A stretch of 64,000 bases of DNA from Aricia agestis (GCF_905147365.1 NC_056422.1:4590501-4654500); one strand, 5' to 3'. Numbered from the stretch's first letter, positions 49,341 through 59,277 are shown. The notes: a model not told the origin generated them from the letters alone. A program made the numbers and translations.

Positions 49341-49385
49341 ATAATGTTGCACTGTTATTTTTTTCGGAAAGGATATAATATATTA

Positions 49386-49517
49386 AAGCATTTGTGCACT
49401 ACACGGAATTTTACCGTCCGGCGTTCATAACTTTCACGTTTGCCATATAAATAAGGTATGAAATCGGGATGCCGCGCCGCGCCGGATGGTAAATTTCCGT
49501 GTAGTGCACAAACGCCC
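49386..49517. mobile_element. MITE with GTGCACTACACGGAA ends, copy 2
   Basis: AAGCATTTGTGCACTACACGG and reversed GGGCGTTTGTGCACTACACGG; TTA 49383-49385 and 49518-49520. Confidence 0.9.
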
Positions 49518-49534
49518 TTACTGCAATAGTTTCA

Positions 49535-49680
49535 TGCTACGGACAGCACCAGCATAGACAGTAAACGAAAAGTTTTGTTTGACGTTTGACAACGTTTCTG
49601 TCAATATTCTGACATGACGTGTGTATCATGTCGGATTATTTACTGTATTTGCTAGTAGCGCCCTCTGCGTGATACCTTTG
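49535..49680. repeat. Dispersed repeat (CAGCACCAGC...TTTGACAACG)
   Basis: CAGCACCAGCATAGACAGTAA and CGTTTGACAACGTTTCTGTC; related to 4505-4600 and 56690-56800. Serves as the empty site for the 26-bp insertion at 56748. Confidence 0.7.
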
Positions 49681-49698
49681 CGTAATATTCCCTGTTCT

Positions 49699-49916
49699 GC
49701 GGGGCTAAAATGGCAACATTTAGCAATTCCTCTCAATCAATTCAGCAAATGAATTGTCAAAACTGTCAAACTGAAAAAATAATATGTCAAATTAGTACGA
49801 ATTACTAGACATGAATTGCAAGCAGACTTGCATTTTACGATTTAAAAAAAATGAATTAAGTATAATAATATTATGATTCTTAATATGATTCTCCAAAGTG
49901 ACCGTTTTAGCCCCGC
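49699..49916. mobile_element. MITE with GCGGGGCTAAAATGG ends, copy 3
   Basis: GCGGGGCTAAAATGGCAACAT at left, GTGACCGTTTTAGCCCCGC at right. Confidence 0.88.
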
Positions 49917-49943
49917 TGTTACATTTAGACTCAGTCATAGGTG

Positions 49944-50125
49944 CAGGGCCCCAGCTACCATATGTGCATTGTGCAATGTGTGCAATGCACACGGGCGCCA
50001 CCCTCTAGGGGCGCCAAATCGCCATCTTTAGGGGTGCCAAAACCAAGAATCCAAAAAATTTGCCTAAAAGGGCGCCAAAATCCTTTTTTTGCATACAGGC
50101 GCCAGTAGCCCTTAGGGGGGCCCTG
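49944..50125. mobile_element. hAT-like MITE with perfect 8-bp duplication
   Basis: CAGGGCCCCAGCTACC at left and reversed CAGGGCCCCCCTAAGG at right; CATAGGTG duplicated at 49936-49943 and 50126-50133. Interior has repeated GGCGCCA motifs. The 8-bp duplication and CAGGG end are typical of hAT. Confidence 0.92.
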
Positions 50126-50133
50126 CATAGGTG

Positions 50134-50462
50134 CTTCTTTTTTCAAAGGCGTATCTATTTTATTCGTAGCTCTACGGTATGATATCTGGATAGTAAACCT
50201 TAAAACGCCTTTAAAGTTTTATATTGGCGGAGTTAAAATTAATAAAAGCATCCGTTCCGGACGAAGTTATTACACAGAGCGTTGAGGATAGCTGCGTCGG
50301 ATAGTTTAGTGTGAAAGCTTTTTATAACCAGAAGAAGTTAACTGAAGTGTAGTTACTGGAAAAGTCAGAAATGTATTACTTTCCTTAGTTTTTTTTTTTG
50401 TCTTATTTCTAAAATGTACTTTTACCTACTTATAAGTATATTATAAGATACAAAATAGCAAC
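50134..50462. other. Unassigned sequence
   Basis: No gene or family recognised. Confidence 0.35.
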
Positions 50463-50545
50463 ATCCATACTATTATTATAAATGCAAAATGCAAAAGTAT
50501 GTTTATCTGTCTGTCTGTCTGTCTGTTATCTCTTCACTTTACATC
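50463..50545 (+). mobile_element. Lep1-like Helitron 5' fragment
   Basis: CCATACTATTATTATAAATGC, CTGT repeats and TTATCTCTTCAC; truncated. Confidence 0.6.
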
Positions 50546-50566
50546 TTTAATTCGTTTATTGTACTA

Positions 50567-50908
50567 TAGCTATGTCCACACTGTGCCTTTTTTTGTTCAT
50601 CAAGGGCATGCGTTATAGCGCAGCCAACTGTCAGCTAACGTGAGGCATGCCCGCGACGCATGCGCTCTGACCGCATCCAAAACATTCACTTTTTTCTTTT
50701 TTTTCTGGAATTTCTTATGACCAAATAAACCGCAGATATTCCACCGCAAATGTTACAATGCTGACAGACACTGCAACTGAACAAAAATGACAATGTTGGC
50801 GTTGCGTTCGTTGACGTATTCAATTAGTGAATGCGCAAAAACGAGAGTTGAATGAAAGAAGATGACGAAAATTGAAGATGAAAGCGCATAATGTGGACAG
50901 TGGACATA
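50567..50908. mobile_element. Short relative of the TAGCTTTGTCCACA element
   Basis: TAGCTATGTCCACACTGTGCC and GTTCATCAAGGGCATGCGTT at left; GCATAATGTGGACAGTGGACA at right. Confidence 0.7.
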
Positions 50909-51340
50909 TCATTGATAAAATACAGTTCTGTAGACACAACTCTACGTTACGCGCGCCCGATTCGCTCGTGGCCATTTTTTCATGGCCAGTTTTACATTTT
51001 AACAACAGCACAATGATTTCAAAAGGTATCTGATGGCTGAGATATCTTTTGTGTTTTGACAACGCAAAGGCTAAAAGAGGAAGCTTTTTGCGCAATAAAA
51101 GCCTTTGATCAAGCTTTTTACAGCTTCCGTTAGCTTTGCCTAGTTAACCATGGATTAAACACAATGGTCGAATATTTAAATATTAATATATAAACGACCT
51201 TTTAAAAGAGATAGTCACGTCTTATAAAAAGTAAAGTATTACTTTGTAAAACCTGCATTTAATAACATATTTTATAAACGTGAGCAAATTGCTCTACGCG
51301 ACTGCTCGTGTAATTTTTAAGGGGTGCGGATGCTGGCGGG
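50909..51340. other. Unassigned sequence
   Basis: Minus-strand frame 50820-51095 overlaps the MITE and shows no gene features. Confidence 0.35.
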
Positions 51341-51595
51341 TTATAGCACTTTTCCTGTCATCGATCGCGCGCGGATCTCTGGCCATGTAAGTTGCCCACA
51401 TCCAATCATTTCGCAGATGTTTTTTCTGCGGGCAACACGCGTGCGGCTAGGATGTTTCACACACATGCGGACAAGACAAATGCGTGGGTGACAATTACAT
51501 ATTGTATGACAGTAAAAGTGCCCTAAGCACTCCGTATAGCATTGTGTATTAGGTAAGGCTGGCAGCATAGGTTTGAAGATCTTTATTCTCACCAA
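51341..51595 (-). other. Unexplained 84-codon open frame, Cys-rich
   Basis: Starts MVRIKIFKPMLPALPN and includes ECLGHFYCHTICNCHPRICL and CEMIGCGQLTW; nine or so cysteines in 84 residues. No signal peptide, no recognised domain, no splice or poly(A) context, and the base composition is more GC-rich than its surroundings. Could be a decayed repeat; I do not call it a gene. Confidence 0.2.
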
Positions 51596-51740
51596 GACTA
51601 CAGGCTACGAATAATAAAAACTAACTACAGGTCACTTACATGAGAACAGAAAATTACAAAAAGAAAATTAAATGTTGATACATTGCGTTCGTCAGTTAGC
51701 AACTTGACATTCAATCAGACACAATAAAATATTATTGTTA

Positions 51741-51947
51741 TTATTTTTCCGACCCAAATATCGACCAATAGAATTGCACCATTCGACGTCACGTGGTACA
51801 ACCTACATGGTATTATACTGATAATTTTTTGAAAATTTTCTCTGGTAGTTGCTATATATAAAAGACAAACACGTCAAACTGACAGGTTGAATTCAATTGT
51901 GTCTCATGGTGCAATTATATTGGCCGACATTTGGGACGGAAAAATAA
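51741..51947. mobile_element. Nested MITE with ~41-bp inverted ends
   Basis: TTATTTTTCCGACCCAAATA with TCGACCAATAGAATTGCACC at left; reversed TTATTTTTCCGTCCCAAATG with TCGGCCAATATAATTGCACC at right. Confidence 0.88.
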
Positions 51948-52069
51948 TCCCCCGAATACCACACGAGCTTCAAAATTATCTGGCATTTCCCTCAAGGTTC
52001 CCTGCAAACAAATAAAGTCGTCAAGTTTTTCAGGAAAAATCACTCGTTGGGATTCCGTGAGACTAGCGC

Positions 52070-52166
52070 ATAAGTATAGTTTTCACAGAGCCAGTACTGG
52101 CTGCCAATAAAACTGGCTGCCAGTCTTATTGGCAGCCAGTACTGGCTCTGTGAAACATATACTTAT
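52070..52166. repeat. 41-bp hairpin (39/41 paired)
   Basis: Arms 52070-52110 and 52126-52166 around GTACTGGCTGCCAATAA; loop AACTGGCTGCCAGTC. Only two mismatches. Confidence 0.9.
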
Positions 52167-52741
52167 ACGTTCGTTTTTTTACGCGCGAACGCAACGGCTT
52201 GCTCTTGAAACGTATGTCCGTTCGGAAAGTGTGGTGTACCAGTTACTGTATTTTCTGTTGATTCTATGGATTTGGATTTTCGAATACAGGTTACGAATTT
52301 GGAAATCGAATCAAAACTTATACTACTAATAAATAGTTTTTATTATTCGTATGCGGCCAGCTACGAATAATAAAAACTATTTATTATATTATTCGTAGGC
52401 GGCCACCCTTAAAAATACAAGGTCATACAATTGCCACTTGGTTTTTAGCTCCAATATTAATATCCATACTGAAACTATGCGACTGTCAGATAGTTTGAAA
52501 TACCGTATACGTTCCAGAAATACGTAATAGTATTCATGTGCTACGTATTGCTTTCCCGAAGGGCACCGAAATATGAGCTATGCGAAGTATGCTTTTACGG
52601 CTATTCCCTTTATGCTAGATCCGGCAACCGTCGTTTTGCCATATCTTTTGTGGGAATGTGCTTGAGAGCACAACTTTAATAAAAATCGATTCAGCCGTTT
52701 TGGAGGAATTTGGGAACACCAACAATTAATTGTTGTCATTA

Positions 52742-52958
52742 TCTATACTAATTTTATAAATGCGCTAGTGTGTCTGTCTGTTACCTACCTCTTCTGGCCA
52801 AAACTGAACCAATTTTGTAAAGGACATAGGATACCTTTAATCCCGGTAGAAATGTACGGTTCTCTAGAACCGTACATTTTTACCGCTCTTTATTTTATTC
52901 GCTCTAGCGATAAACGCATTTTGACGAATCGGAGCTGAGGCGCCATCTATAATCTAGT
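52742..52958 (+). mobile_element. Lep1-like Helitron with an internal hairpin
   Basis: ATCTATACTAATTTTATAAAT, GTCTGTCTGTTACC, CTAGT at 52954-52958. The usual GTACGGTTCCCGCG region is replaced by a hairpin at 52844-52885. Confidence 0.8.
52844..52885. repeat. 20-bp hairpin (19/20 paired)
   Basis: CGGTAGAAATGTACGGTTCT and AGAACCGTACATTTTTACCG, two-base loop. Confidence 0.9.
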
Positions 52959-52995
52959 ATTATCAGGGTGAGCGAAGCGACCTATAGTAAGTATA

Positions 52996-53254
52996 CAGTG
53001 TGTAACAAAAACAAGTGATAATACTTTAGGGCATGTACGTGTTACTTGTAGAGAGTTCACTGTAAAAGTAGCAGCGCTGAAAGACGAAAAAAAATTTTCA
53101 CTTTTGTATGGGGAAACTCGTGACGCTCGGGCCCTTGCCCATACAAAAGTGAAAAAATTTTTTCGTCTTTCAGCGCTGCTACTTTAACAGTGAACTCTCT
53201 ACAAGGAACACGTACACACGCTAAAGTATTATCACTTATTTTTGTTACACCCTG
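52996..53254. mobile_element. Mariner-like palindromic MITE, complete
   Basis: CAGTGTGTAACAAAAACAAG at left, reversed CAGGGTGTAACAAAAATAAG at right, flanked by TA. Arms of about 120 bp pair almost throughout (GTAGAGAGTTCACTG, AGTAGCAGCGCTGAAAGACG, TTTCACTTTTGTATGGG). TA duplication and CAG(T/G)GTG ends fit Tc1/mariner. Reference copy for fragments at 16990, 25359, 41565 and 54385. Confidence 0.9.
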
Positions 53255-53619
53255 TATAATCTTACAACTTGGACATTTTGTGGTACACTTTACGGAAAAA
53301 CTATCACGCCTATTGATTTGTGATTTAACATAGTAATTTTTATTTATATGTAGATGTGTTATCATCAGTCAGTCAAGGTGTGACGACTGACGACGCGAGC
53401 CCTCACAAAGGTTCACAAAAGGCGAGCACTAACTCGGCTTTTAACTAGTTATATAGAAAACATAATGTTTTTGCCTAAGGATGCTAAACAAAAATTATAA
53501 TGTCCCTTTGACCAGAAAATAAAGTGTGATATTTTATTTTCATGAAAACATGCAATTAACATAAACAAATTACTTTTTGTATGTTTAACTTGTCCTTAGC
53601 TTGAGATTTAAGCTAACGA

Positions 53620-53824
53620 CGAGTTGGAACCGAGCGACACGCGACAACTGCAGACGACGACGTGTCGTCGCGACAATACTGGTTTGTATGTATTTCTATG
53701 AAATACCCTCCGCAGCTAGCGACATGAAGCTAGCGACACTTCATAGAAATACATAGAAACCAGTAGTGTCGCGAGTCGCGACGACACGTCGTCTGCTGCC
53801 GCTTCATGTACCCGGCTTCCAACT
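53620..53824. mobile_element. Fold-back element with GACGACGTGTCGTCGCGAC core
   Basis: GCAGACGACGACGTGTCGTC and GACGACACGTCGTCTGCTGC plus GTATTTCTATGAA / TTCATAGAAATACATAG arms; outer ends GTTGGAACC/GGCTTCCAAC are looser. Confidence 0.75.
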
Positions 53825-53857
53825 TGTACCTTGAAAATAATATTAATTTATACAGTG

Positions 53858-54022
53858 TGTTAGTGTAAACACCGTTATCCTTGAAATAATTGCCGATCCG
53901 GGCATCCGTATGGGTATAAAGACGACATTTCTTTGAGTTCCCAGCATTGTTCTCATAGAAAAAGTTGTTCATTTTGACGGGCTCATTTGATGGTTTCAAG
54001 GAAAACGGTGTTTACACTAACA
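53858..54022. mobile_element. MITE with TGTTAGTGTAAACACCG ends
   Basis: TGTTAGTGTAAACACCGTTA with TCCTTGAAA at left; reversed TGTTAGTGTAAACACCGTTT with TCCTTGAAA at right. Confidence 0.88.
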
Positions 54023-54384
54023 TCTTGTATATTACCAGTAATTTTAATCTTCGTAACAAGACAAATGTTTCAAAAACATCACTCAGAACAAAATATAAAT
54101 ATCATCTTTTGGCGGCAGGCCAAGATACTAATTTCTGTTTATACTAAAAGAAAACATTTTTTCTATTGTTATTCCTTAGTCTTATACTTGTAATATGTGC
54201 TAAATATGTACATAAATTAAGATAAGCTTTGTGACGTTATTTCAATAAGAAATATAACATTTTGGTTAAATGAAAAAGTATTTAGTTTCTTCGTCAAGGC
54301 AAGCCTACATTATATCTACTATCTACTGATTACAGTGAAGTTTCTAGACTAGACTCAAAATAAGTAATTATGTTTCTGACTATA
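54023..54384. other. Unassigned AT-rich sequence
   Basis: No family recognised. The frames at 53965-54193 begin in the MITE and run on by chance. Confidence 0.35.
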
Positions 54385-54655
54385 CGAGGTATGTATAACA
54401 AAATTAAGTGAAAATAATTTAGGGTGTGTACGTGTCCCTCATATTATGACGTGTGTTCACACTTCACAGTGAAATTAGCAGTTCAAATTAGAGAGCAAAT
54501 ATTTTTTTGTGGTTTGGGGCAATCAGCAAGCGCCCCCTCGGCCCGCGTCCTGAGCTTTTCCATACAAATTCAGTGCTGCGAACTCTACAATATAGGGGAT
54601 ATACACAGCCTAAAGTTTTATCTCTTTAAGCAAAAGCTTCATTCTGTACACTTTG
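54385..54655. mobile_element. Mariner-like palindromic MITE, degenerate
   Basis: AATAATTTAGGGTGTGTACG, CACAGTGAAATTAGCAG and CAGCCTAAAGTTTTATC keep the order of the complete element at about 70% similarity by eye. Confidence 0.6.
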
Positions 54656-54799
54656 TATCTTTCTTATTTATTTTAATAGTAAGTGCTGAAAACTTCTTAG
54701 AAGATGAAAACCAGGCGGTTAAGTAGATAAAACTACCAGAGTAATATGATTATAGGTATGACTGAGAGATATTACTAGTATTTTAAAAAGATAAATAAA

Positions 54800-55096
54800 A
54801 CCGACTTCAAATTGTACGTAATTAAGAATTAAATTTCTTAAAAACTACTGAACCGATTTTGATGAAACTTGCAGTATTCCCTAAGTTGAACAATACCTAG
54901 TACAACAAAAAAGAATCACTTGAATCGGACTTGTAGTTTCGGAGATATGCGTGCACAAACATAAAAACGTACATACATACATTTTTGAAATTTGGCACAT
55001 TTGTTCAGAAGCTGTATATACAAAAACTTCACAGTTCTGAAAATATTACATACATACACGTCGAATTGATAACCTCCTTTTTTTGGAATCGGTTAA
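54800..55096. repeat. AACCGACTTC repeat, complete
   Basis: AAACCGACTTCAAATTGTACG at left, CCTTTTTTTGGAATCGGTT at right (inverted ends), with AACTACTGAACCGATTTTGA inside. Confidence 0.7.
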
Positions 55097-55166
55097 AAAA
55101 GAGAATAACATCTGTATAGAAGTTACTACTTTTCTGCATTATTACTTACAACCTCAACTTACAAGA

Positions 55167-55490
55167 TACGTGGGAGAGCCATGCTTTGGCACGAATGGGC
55201 CGGCTCGACCGGAGAAATACCACGTTCTCACAGAAAACCGGCGTGAAACAGCGCTTGCGCTGTGTTTCGCCGAGTGAGTGAGTTTACCGGAGGCCCAATT
55301 CCCTTCCCTATCCTACCCTATTCCCTTCCCTTCCCATCCCTACCCTCCCCTATTACCCTATTCCCTCTTAAAAGGCCGGCAACGCACCTGCAGCTCTTCT
55401 GATGCTGCGAGTGTCCATGGGCGACTGAAGTAGCTTTCCATCAGGTAACCCGTTTGCTCGTTTGCCCCCTTCTTTTATTTAAAAAAAAAA
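55167..55490 (+). mobile_element. SINE-L, full length
   Basis: ACGTGGGAGAGCCATGCTTTG start, GGAGAAATACCACGTTCTCA, GTGAAACAGCGCTTGCGCTG, TTCCC tract 55300-55362, shared tail, and A10 at 55481-55490. Confidence 0.93.
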
Positions 55491-55504
55491 GTACAAAATG
55501 CCAA

Positions 55505-55640
55505 AATTCGATTATCGAGCGGGATACAAAGTATCCTATGTTCTATTCCGGAACTCAAAGTATCTCCATTCTCCATACACAGCCTTGCAATGCAACTTAA
55601 GCATTTATGGTACTTATTACTTACTACATGATGCCCGCAA
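55505..55640 (-). mobile_element. Lep1-like Helitron fragment, reversed (uninterrupted site)
   Basis: GATACAAAGTATCCTATGTTC and GGAACTCAAAGTATCTCCAT with TCTCCATACACAGCC. It is a near-copy of the host around the next MITE. Confidence 0.7.
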
Positions 55641-56010
55641 CTTTGTTGCGCCAAAACTGGCTAATCGTGCGGGAACCGTACATTTTTCAGGGATACAAAG
55701 TATCCTATACTCCACTCGGGCTAACTTGTCGCTAGCGGTCGTTGACTCCCTGTCAAAAACTTGTCATTTTCCATATAAACCACAATAAACAATATCTGAC
55801 ACTTCATTGTCAATCGCGGTTTATATGGAAAATGACAAGTTTTTGACAGGGAGTCAATGACTGCTAGCGACAAGTTAGCCCGAGTGGAGTATAGGTATGT
55901 CCTTTCCCGGGGCTCAAAGTATCTCCATTCTCCATACACAGCCAAATCGGTTCAGAGTTCTAGGCGTGAAGATGTAACAGACAGAAAAACTTTCGCATTT
56001 AGTATGGATA
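55641..56010 (-). mobile_element. Lep1-like Helitron, reversed, carrying a MITE
   Basis: GATGCCCGCAACTTTGTTGCG, GCGGGAACCGTACATTTTTC, GGATACAAAGTATCCTAT, then after the MITE GTATGTCCTTTCCCGGGGCTC and AAGATGTAACAGACAG. Confidence 0.78.
55709..55890. mobile_element. MITE with ~80-bp inverted arms (ACTCCACTCGGGC ends)
   Basis: ACTCCACTCGGGCTAACTTG and its exact reverse complement at the right end, followed by TCGCTAGCGGTCGTTGACTC-type and CTTGTCATTTTCCATATAAA arms. Middle shared with 33510-33686. Confidence 0.9.
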
Positions 56011-56226
56011 ACTTGCTACTGAAGCTGATTAGGATACAGCTATAGTAGCCACGTACAATGGGTGTATCTGTTATTCTACTGAGCTGAGCCAAGAGCCAAG
56101 TGCGCAGTTAATAATTTGAATGTCGTACCTCATGTTGCCCGAAATTAATACAGAACACTTCACAGCTGTAACATGTACTGTTTGTACTTCCAACTCAATA
56201 TTGCCTGTAAAATTGTAAAATCCATA

Positions 56227-56604
56227 CTATTATTATTATTATTATAGCTCCCACACCGGTTTCGGTGACGGTGGGCGGTAGCCCATTTGATTGAAACCAG
56301 GCCAGCTACGCAGGAGTAATTTTATAGTGCCCAAGTGTGTGCGCAGTACACAAGAGCACTTTCTATTCCTTTACTCTCATGACCCAGTGGGACGGAAGAC
56401 CGACACGACCGGCGAGAGATGGCGCAGGACCGACTTTTTCCATGCCCATCCGACGCATGGATCATCTCACTTGTCAGACAATCAGGCGATCAGCCTGCAT
56501 CGTCTTAACCAAACTTGGAAATAACATGTTTCCAACGCAGGAATCGAACCCACGACCTCTGAGTCGAGAGCAATACGCTCTTAATCACTAGACCACGGAG
56601 GCGT
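56227..56604 (-). mobile_element. tRNA-headed SINE A, reversed
   Basis: (TTA)n at left, CTCCCACACCGGTTTCGGTG, body, box B GGAATCGAACCCACGACC, CTAGACCACGGAGGCGT head at right. Full-length. Confidence 0.93.
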
Positions 56605-56663
56605 TAAAATAACATTGACAACAAAATAACGTTGTTATCAATTATTACTGCAATGTTTTAACT

Positions 56664-56810
56664 TTTAACGCTAGACGGTAGCAGTCAGCACCAGCGTCCA
56701 GCACAGACAGCAAACAAAAAGTTTTGTTCGACGTTTGACAACGTTTCCACAGTATAGCAATATGACATATCCCACGTTTCTGTCAATATTCCGATATGAG
56801 TTTTCCTATT
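56664..56810. repeat. Dispersed repeat with a 26-bp insertion
   Basis: GTCCAGCACAGACAGCAAAC, TTCGACGTTTGACAACGTTTC, then the insertion, then ACGTTTCTGTCAATATTCCG. Related to 49535-49680. Confidence 0.75.
56748..56773. mobile_element. 26-bp solo transposon end with 7-bp target duplication
   Basis: CACAGTATAGCAATATGACA plus TATCCC is identical to the left end of the 20543-21054 element. ACGTTTC is duplicated at 56741-56747 and 56774-56780; the uninterrupted relative reads GACAACGTTTCTGTC at 49590-49604. Confidence 0.88.
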
Positions 56811-56960
56811 ATTTTTCCTAATTTTCTTCACTTTTACGTGTACAACCAATGTACATAAGTTCAAAGATATTTTTATTGAACTCATCAAAGTCTTCTGTAC
56901 AAGATAAATGGAAAGTTAAGATTGATCTGGGGAAAGTTTAATTTAGTTCGTCAATCACAA

Positions 56961-57172
56961 ATGTGATTTCAATATGGGAGATCGAGTCTTGCGGCGAACC
57001 GCGTCGTTATAACCGCACGATATTACTCTTACTATACTATAATATAATATTGTGTGTGGTTCCTGTATTATAATTTAAATTATTATTTCCCGTGGCTGAA
57101 TATGCAGAATTTTTTCCAAAATGATGTGATTTAAATACGGAAACGGAGTCTTTCGGCGAACCTCGTCGTTTT
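56961..57172 (+). repeat. Direct repeat 164 bp apart
   Basis: GAGTCTTGCGGCGAACCGCG with TCGTT and GAGTCTTTCGGCGAACCTCG with TCGTT, each preceded by ATGTGATTT.A.ATA.GG, at 56960-57008 and 57124-57172. Confidence 0.65.
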
Positions 57173-57179
57173 AAGTTAA

Positions 57180-57508
57180 TATAACAGAACCGAACGGCAG
57201 CTTAAATTATGACTATAACTATAATATTATTTATAGCATGTTGCGTGTACATGTGCATATTTTAAAAAGTAGCTATGTTCGTTTCACTGTCTTTTATTTA
57301 CATTCTATATTCCGCGAGAACTCTTTATTTTGCCGAAACAAAAATAAGTATACCCATACTGAATGCCGATTAAATCGGTATCGTTACTATTAGGCATGAT
57401 GACTTTATTTTTTTCTTATCGGTAATTGAAAGACACTTAAAAAATAGAAACATCGTTGAAAGAATGACTCTGATAGCTTAAAAATTCACCAAGATATGAC
57501 AATTCAAA
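57180..57508. other. Unassigned sequence
   Basis: No gene or family recognised. Confidence 0.35.
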
Positions 57509-58460
57509 TCTATATATATAAAAGAAAGTCGTGTTTGTTACAACACTTATAACTTGAGAACGGCTGGACCGATTGCCATGGTTTTTGATTTGTTGGATTT
57601 GTTTCCGTCCCGAATAGCAGAATACATCTTAAAAACAATGAAAACTCGATATGTGTAATGATTAATGAATACTTTATCATTTCAATAGATGCTGGTTTGT
57701 TTATTACATGTCAAACATTTGTTGTCCAATCCTGTCAAATAGTGTAACAACTATTTTTTTTTGGAGCTTATGGCCTGGTTGCTGAGACCTTTAGCCCGGC
57801 CGCACATTGTCCGAAATTTCTTATACGAAACATTTGAACGTCGGCCGGACCGCCACACCGCACACTACGTCCGAAGCTGGCTGAACCGGCAAGACTAGAC
57901 GATAAAGTACGAGACGTCATCTTGCAGGAGTCAAAGGGCGAAGAAGGTCATGACAAATTTACCGGCGAAAATTACCAGCAGAGTCACCGGGAATTTTTAT
58001 AATTTTGTAATTTAGAAGACAAGACTTATTTTATTACTTATTGATTATGTTTATTTTTATGAAGCATTTTTAAAATAGGTTTTGATGATTATTGCGCACA
58101 TGTTGATTTATTTTTTGTAAAATATCTACAAAGTTCAGGTATATTTGTTTGTTTTAGACATTAATTTTCGAAAATTTTTTATTAACCGAAAATAATACCT
58201 AAGATTGCCATTATTGGTTCCGCCACCAGAGCCATTGTGCTTTATGGCGAAACACTAGAATCACGACATTTTCCTTCGGTTTTCCTTCCTGGCGCTATAA
58301 CTCCAGAACGCACGAACCGATTTCCACGGTTTTGCATTCGTTGGAAAGATCTCGGGCTCCGTGAGGTCTATAGAAAAAAATCAGAAAAACCTTCAAGAGA
58401 AAAGCAGGAAAATAGGGAAAATAATTTTATGGCAAAACAACGTTTGCCGGGACAGCTAGT
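57509..58460 (+). mobile_element. Long non-autonomous Helitron
   Basis: Starts TCTATATATATAAAAGAAAG then TCGTGTTTG, AGAACGGCTGGACCGATTGC; ends GCAAAACAACGTTTGCCGGG then ACAGCTAGT. The frame 58237-58533 overlaps its 3' part and is not a Rep or helicase. A MITE fragment lies at 57794-57895. Confidence 0.82.
57794..57895 (+). mobile_element. GCCCGGCCGCACATTGTCCG MITE, right end missing
   Basis: GCCCGGCCGCACATTGTCCG after TTA, CGGACCGCCACACCGCACAC; then unrelated. Confidence 0.7.
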
Positions 58461-58474
58461 ATCTCATAAAAAAA

Positions 58475-58560
58475 GACCTGCCCGAAACGCTCCATACAAA
58501 GTGCTACGAAAGACTGACGTCAGTCTTTCGTAGTTTGTACGCATCGGGAGACAACTATGG
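58475..58560. repeat. Fold-back sequence with a perfect 30-bp palindrome
   Basis: CTACGAAAGACTGAC followed at once by GTCAGTCTTTCGTAG (58504-58533); TACAAA and CCCGA(A/T)(A/G)CG pair further out with indels. Confidence 0.85.
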
Positions 58561-58873
58561 TCGACAGGTATATTAAATATTGCGTTTATGAAAGTGGTTT
58601 CATAACAAAAGTTGCTTTTAATTGCATAAGTTATCGAATTGTATACAAATATTAAGAAATTTAATTGAAAAAGAAAAAAAATCGACTTGAATATCCAACT
58701 TTGAAGGCGCATAACAAAAAAAATACAAATGCTATCGGGCTGAAATTTTGGGAACACTTATTTTTTACCGTGATTCCTTTATTTTATTAACAAAATTCGC
58801 TAATCTTTGACCTTATCATCATCCCTATTGCTATTGCATTGCGAGAGCAATTATTGCGCGATAATTGCTCCAA
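58561..58873. other. Unassigned sequence
   Basis: Ends in GAGCAATTAT / ATAATTGCTC (58853-58870), a short hairpin next to the SINE-L poly(T). Confidence 0.35.
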
Positions 58874-59201
58874 TTTTTTTTTTTTTAATGAAATAAGGGG
58901 GCAAACGAGCAAACGGGTCACCTGATGGAAAGCAACTTCCGTCGCCCATGGACACTCGCAGCATCAGAAGAGCTGCATGTGCGTTGCCGGCCTTTTAAGA
59001 GGGAATAGGGTAATAGGGGAGGGTAGGGAAGGGAAGGGAATAGGGGAGGGTAGGAAAGGGAATAGGGTAGGGGATTGGGCCTCCGGTAAACTCACTCACT
59101 CGGCAAAACACAGCGCAAGCGCTGTTTCACGCCAGTTTTCTGTGATAACGTGGTATTTATCCAGTCGAGCCCATTCGTGCCGAAGCATGGCTCTCCCACG
59201 T
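58874..59201 (-). mobile_element. SINE-L, full length
   Basis: Poly(T), AAGGGGGCAAACGAGCAAACG, G-rich tract 59000-59075, GCATGGCTCTCCCACGT. Confidence 0.92.
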
Positions 59202-59277
59202 ATACGCAATTTCGTATCACGTATCCGCCAAAACAATACGATTGTAATTGATCACTATACATTTATTACGCTGTGAT

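Larger units (their letters stand above)
51606..52350. mobile_element. MITE with TACGAATAATAAAAACTA ends, holding another MITE
   Basis: CTACGAATAATAAAAACTAAC at left, AATAGTTTTTATTATTCGTA at right. A miniature version lies right after (52361-52402) and another copy at 59278-59487. Confidence 0.75.

Noticed and set aside
54424..54726. 100-codon frame starting MCTCPSYYDV
   Set aside because: Lies over a degenerate mariner-like MITE.
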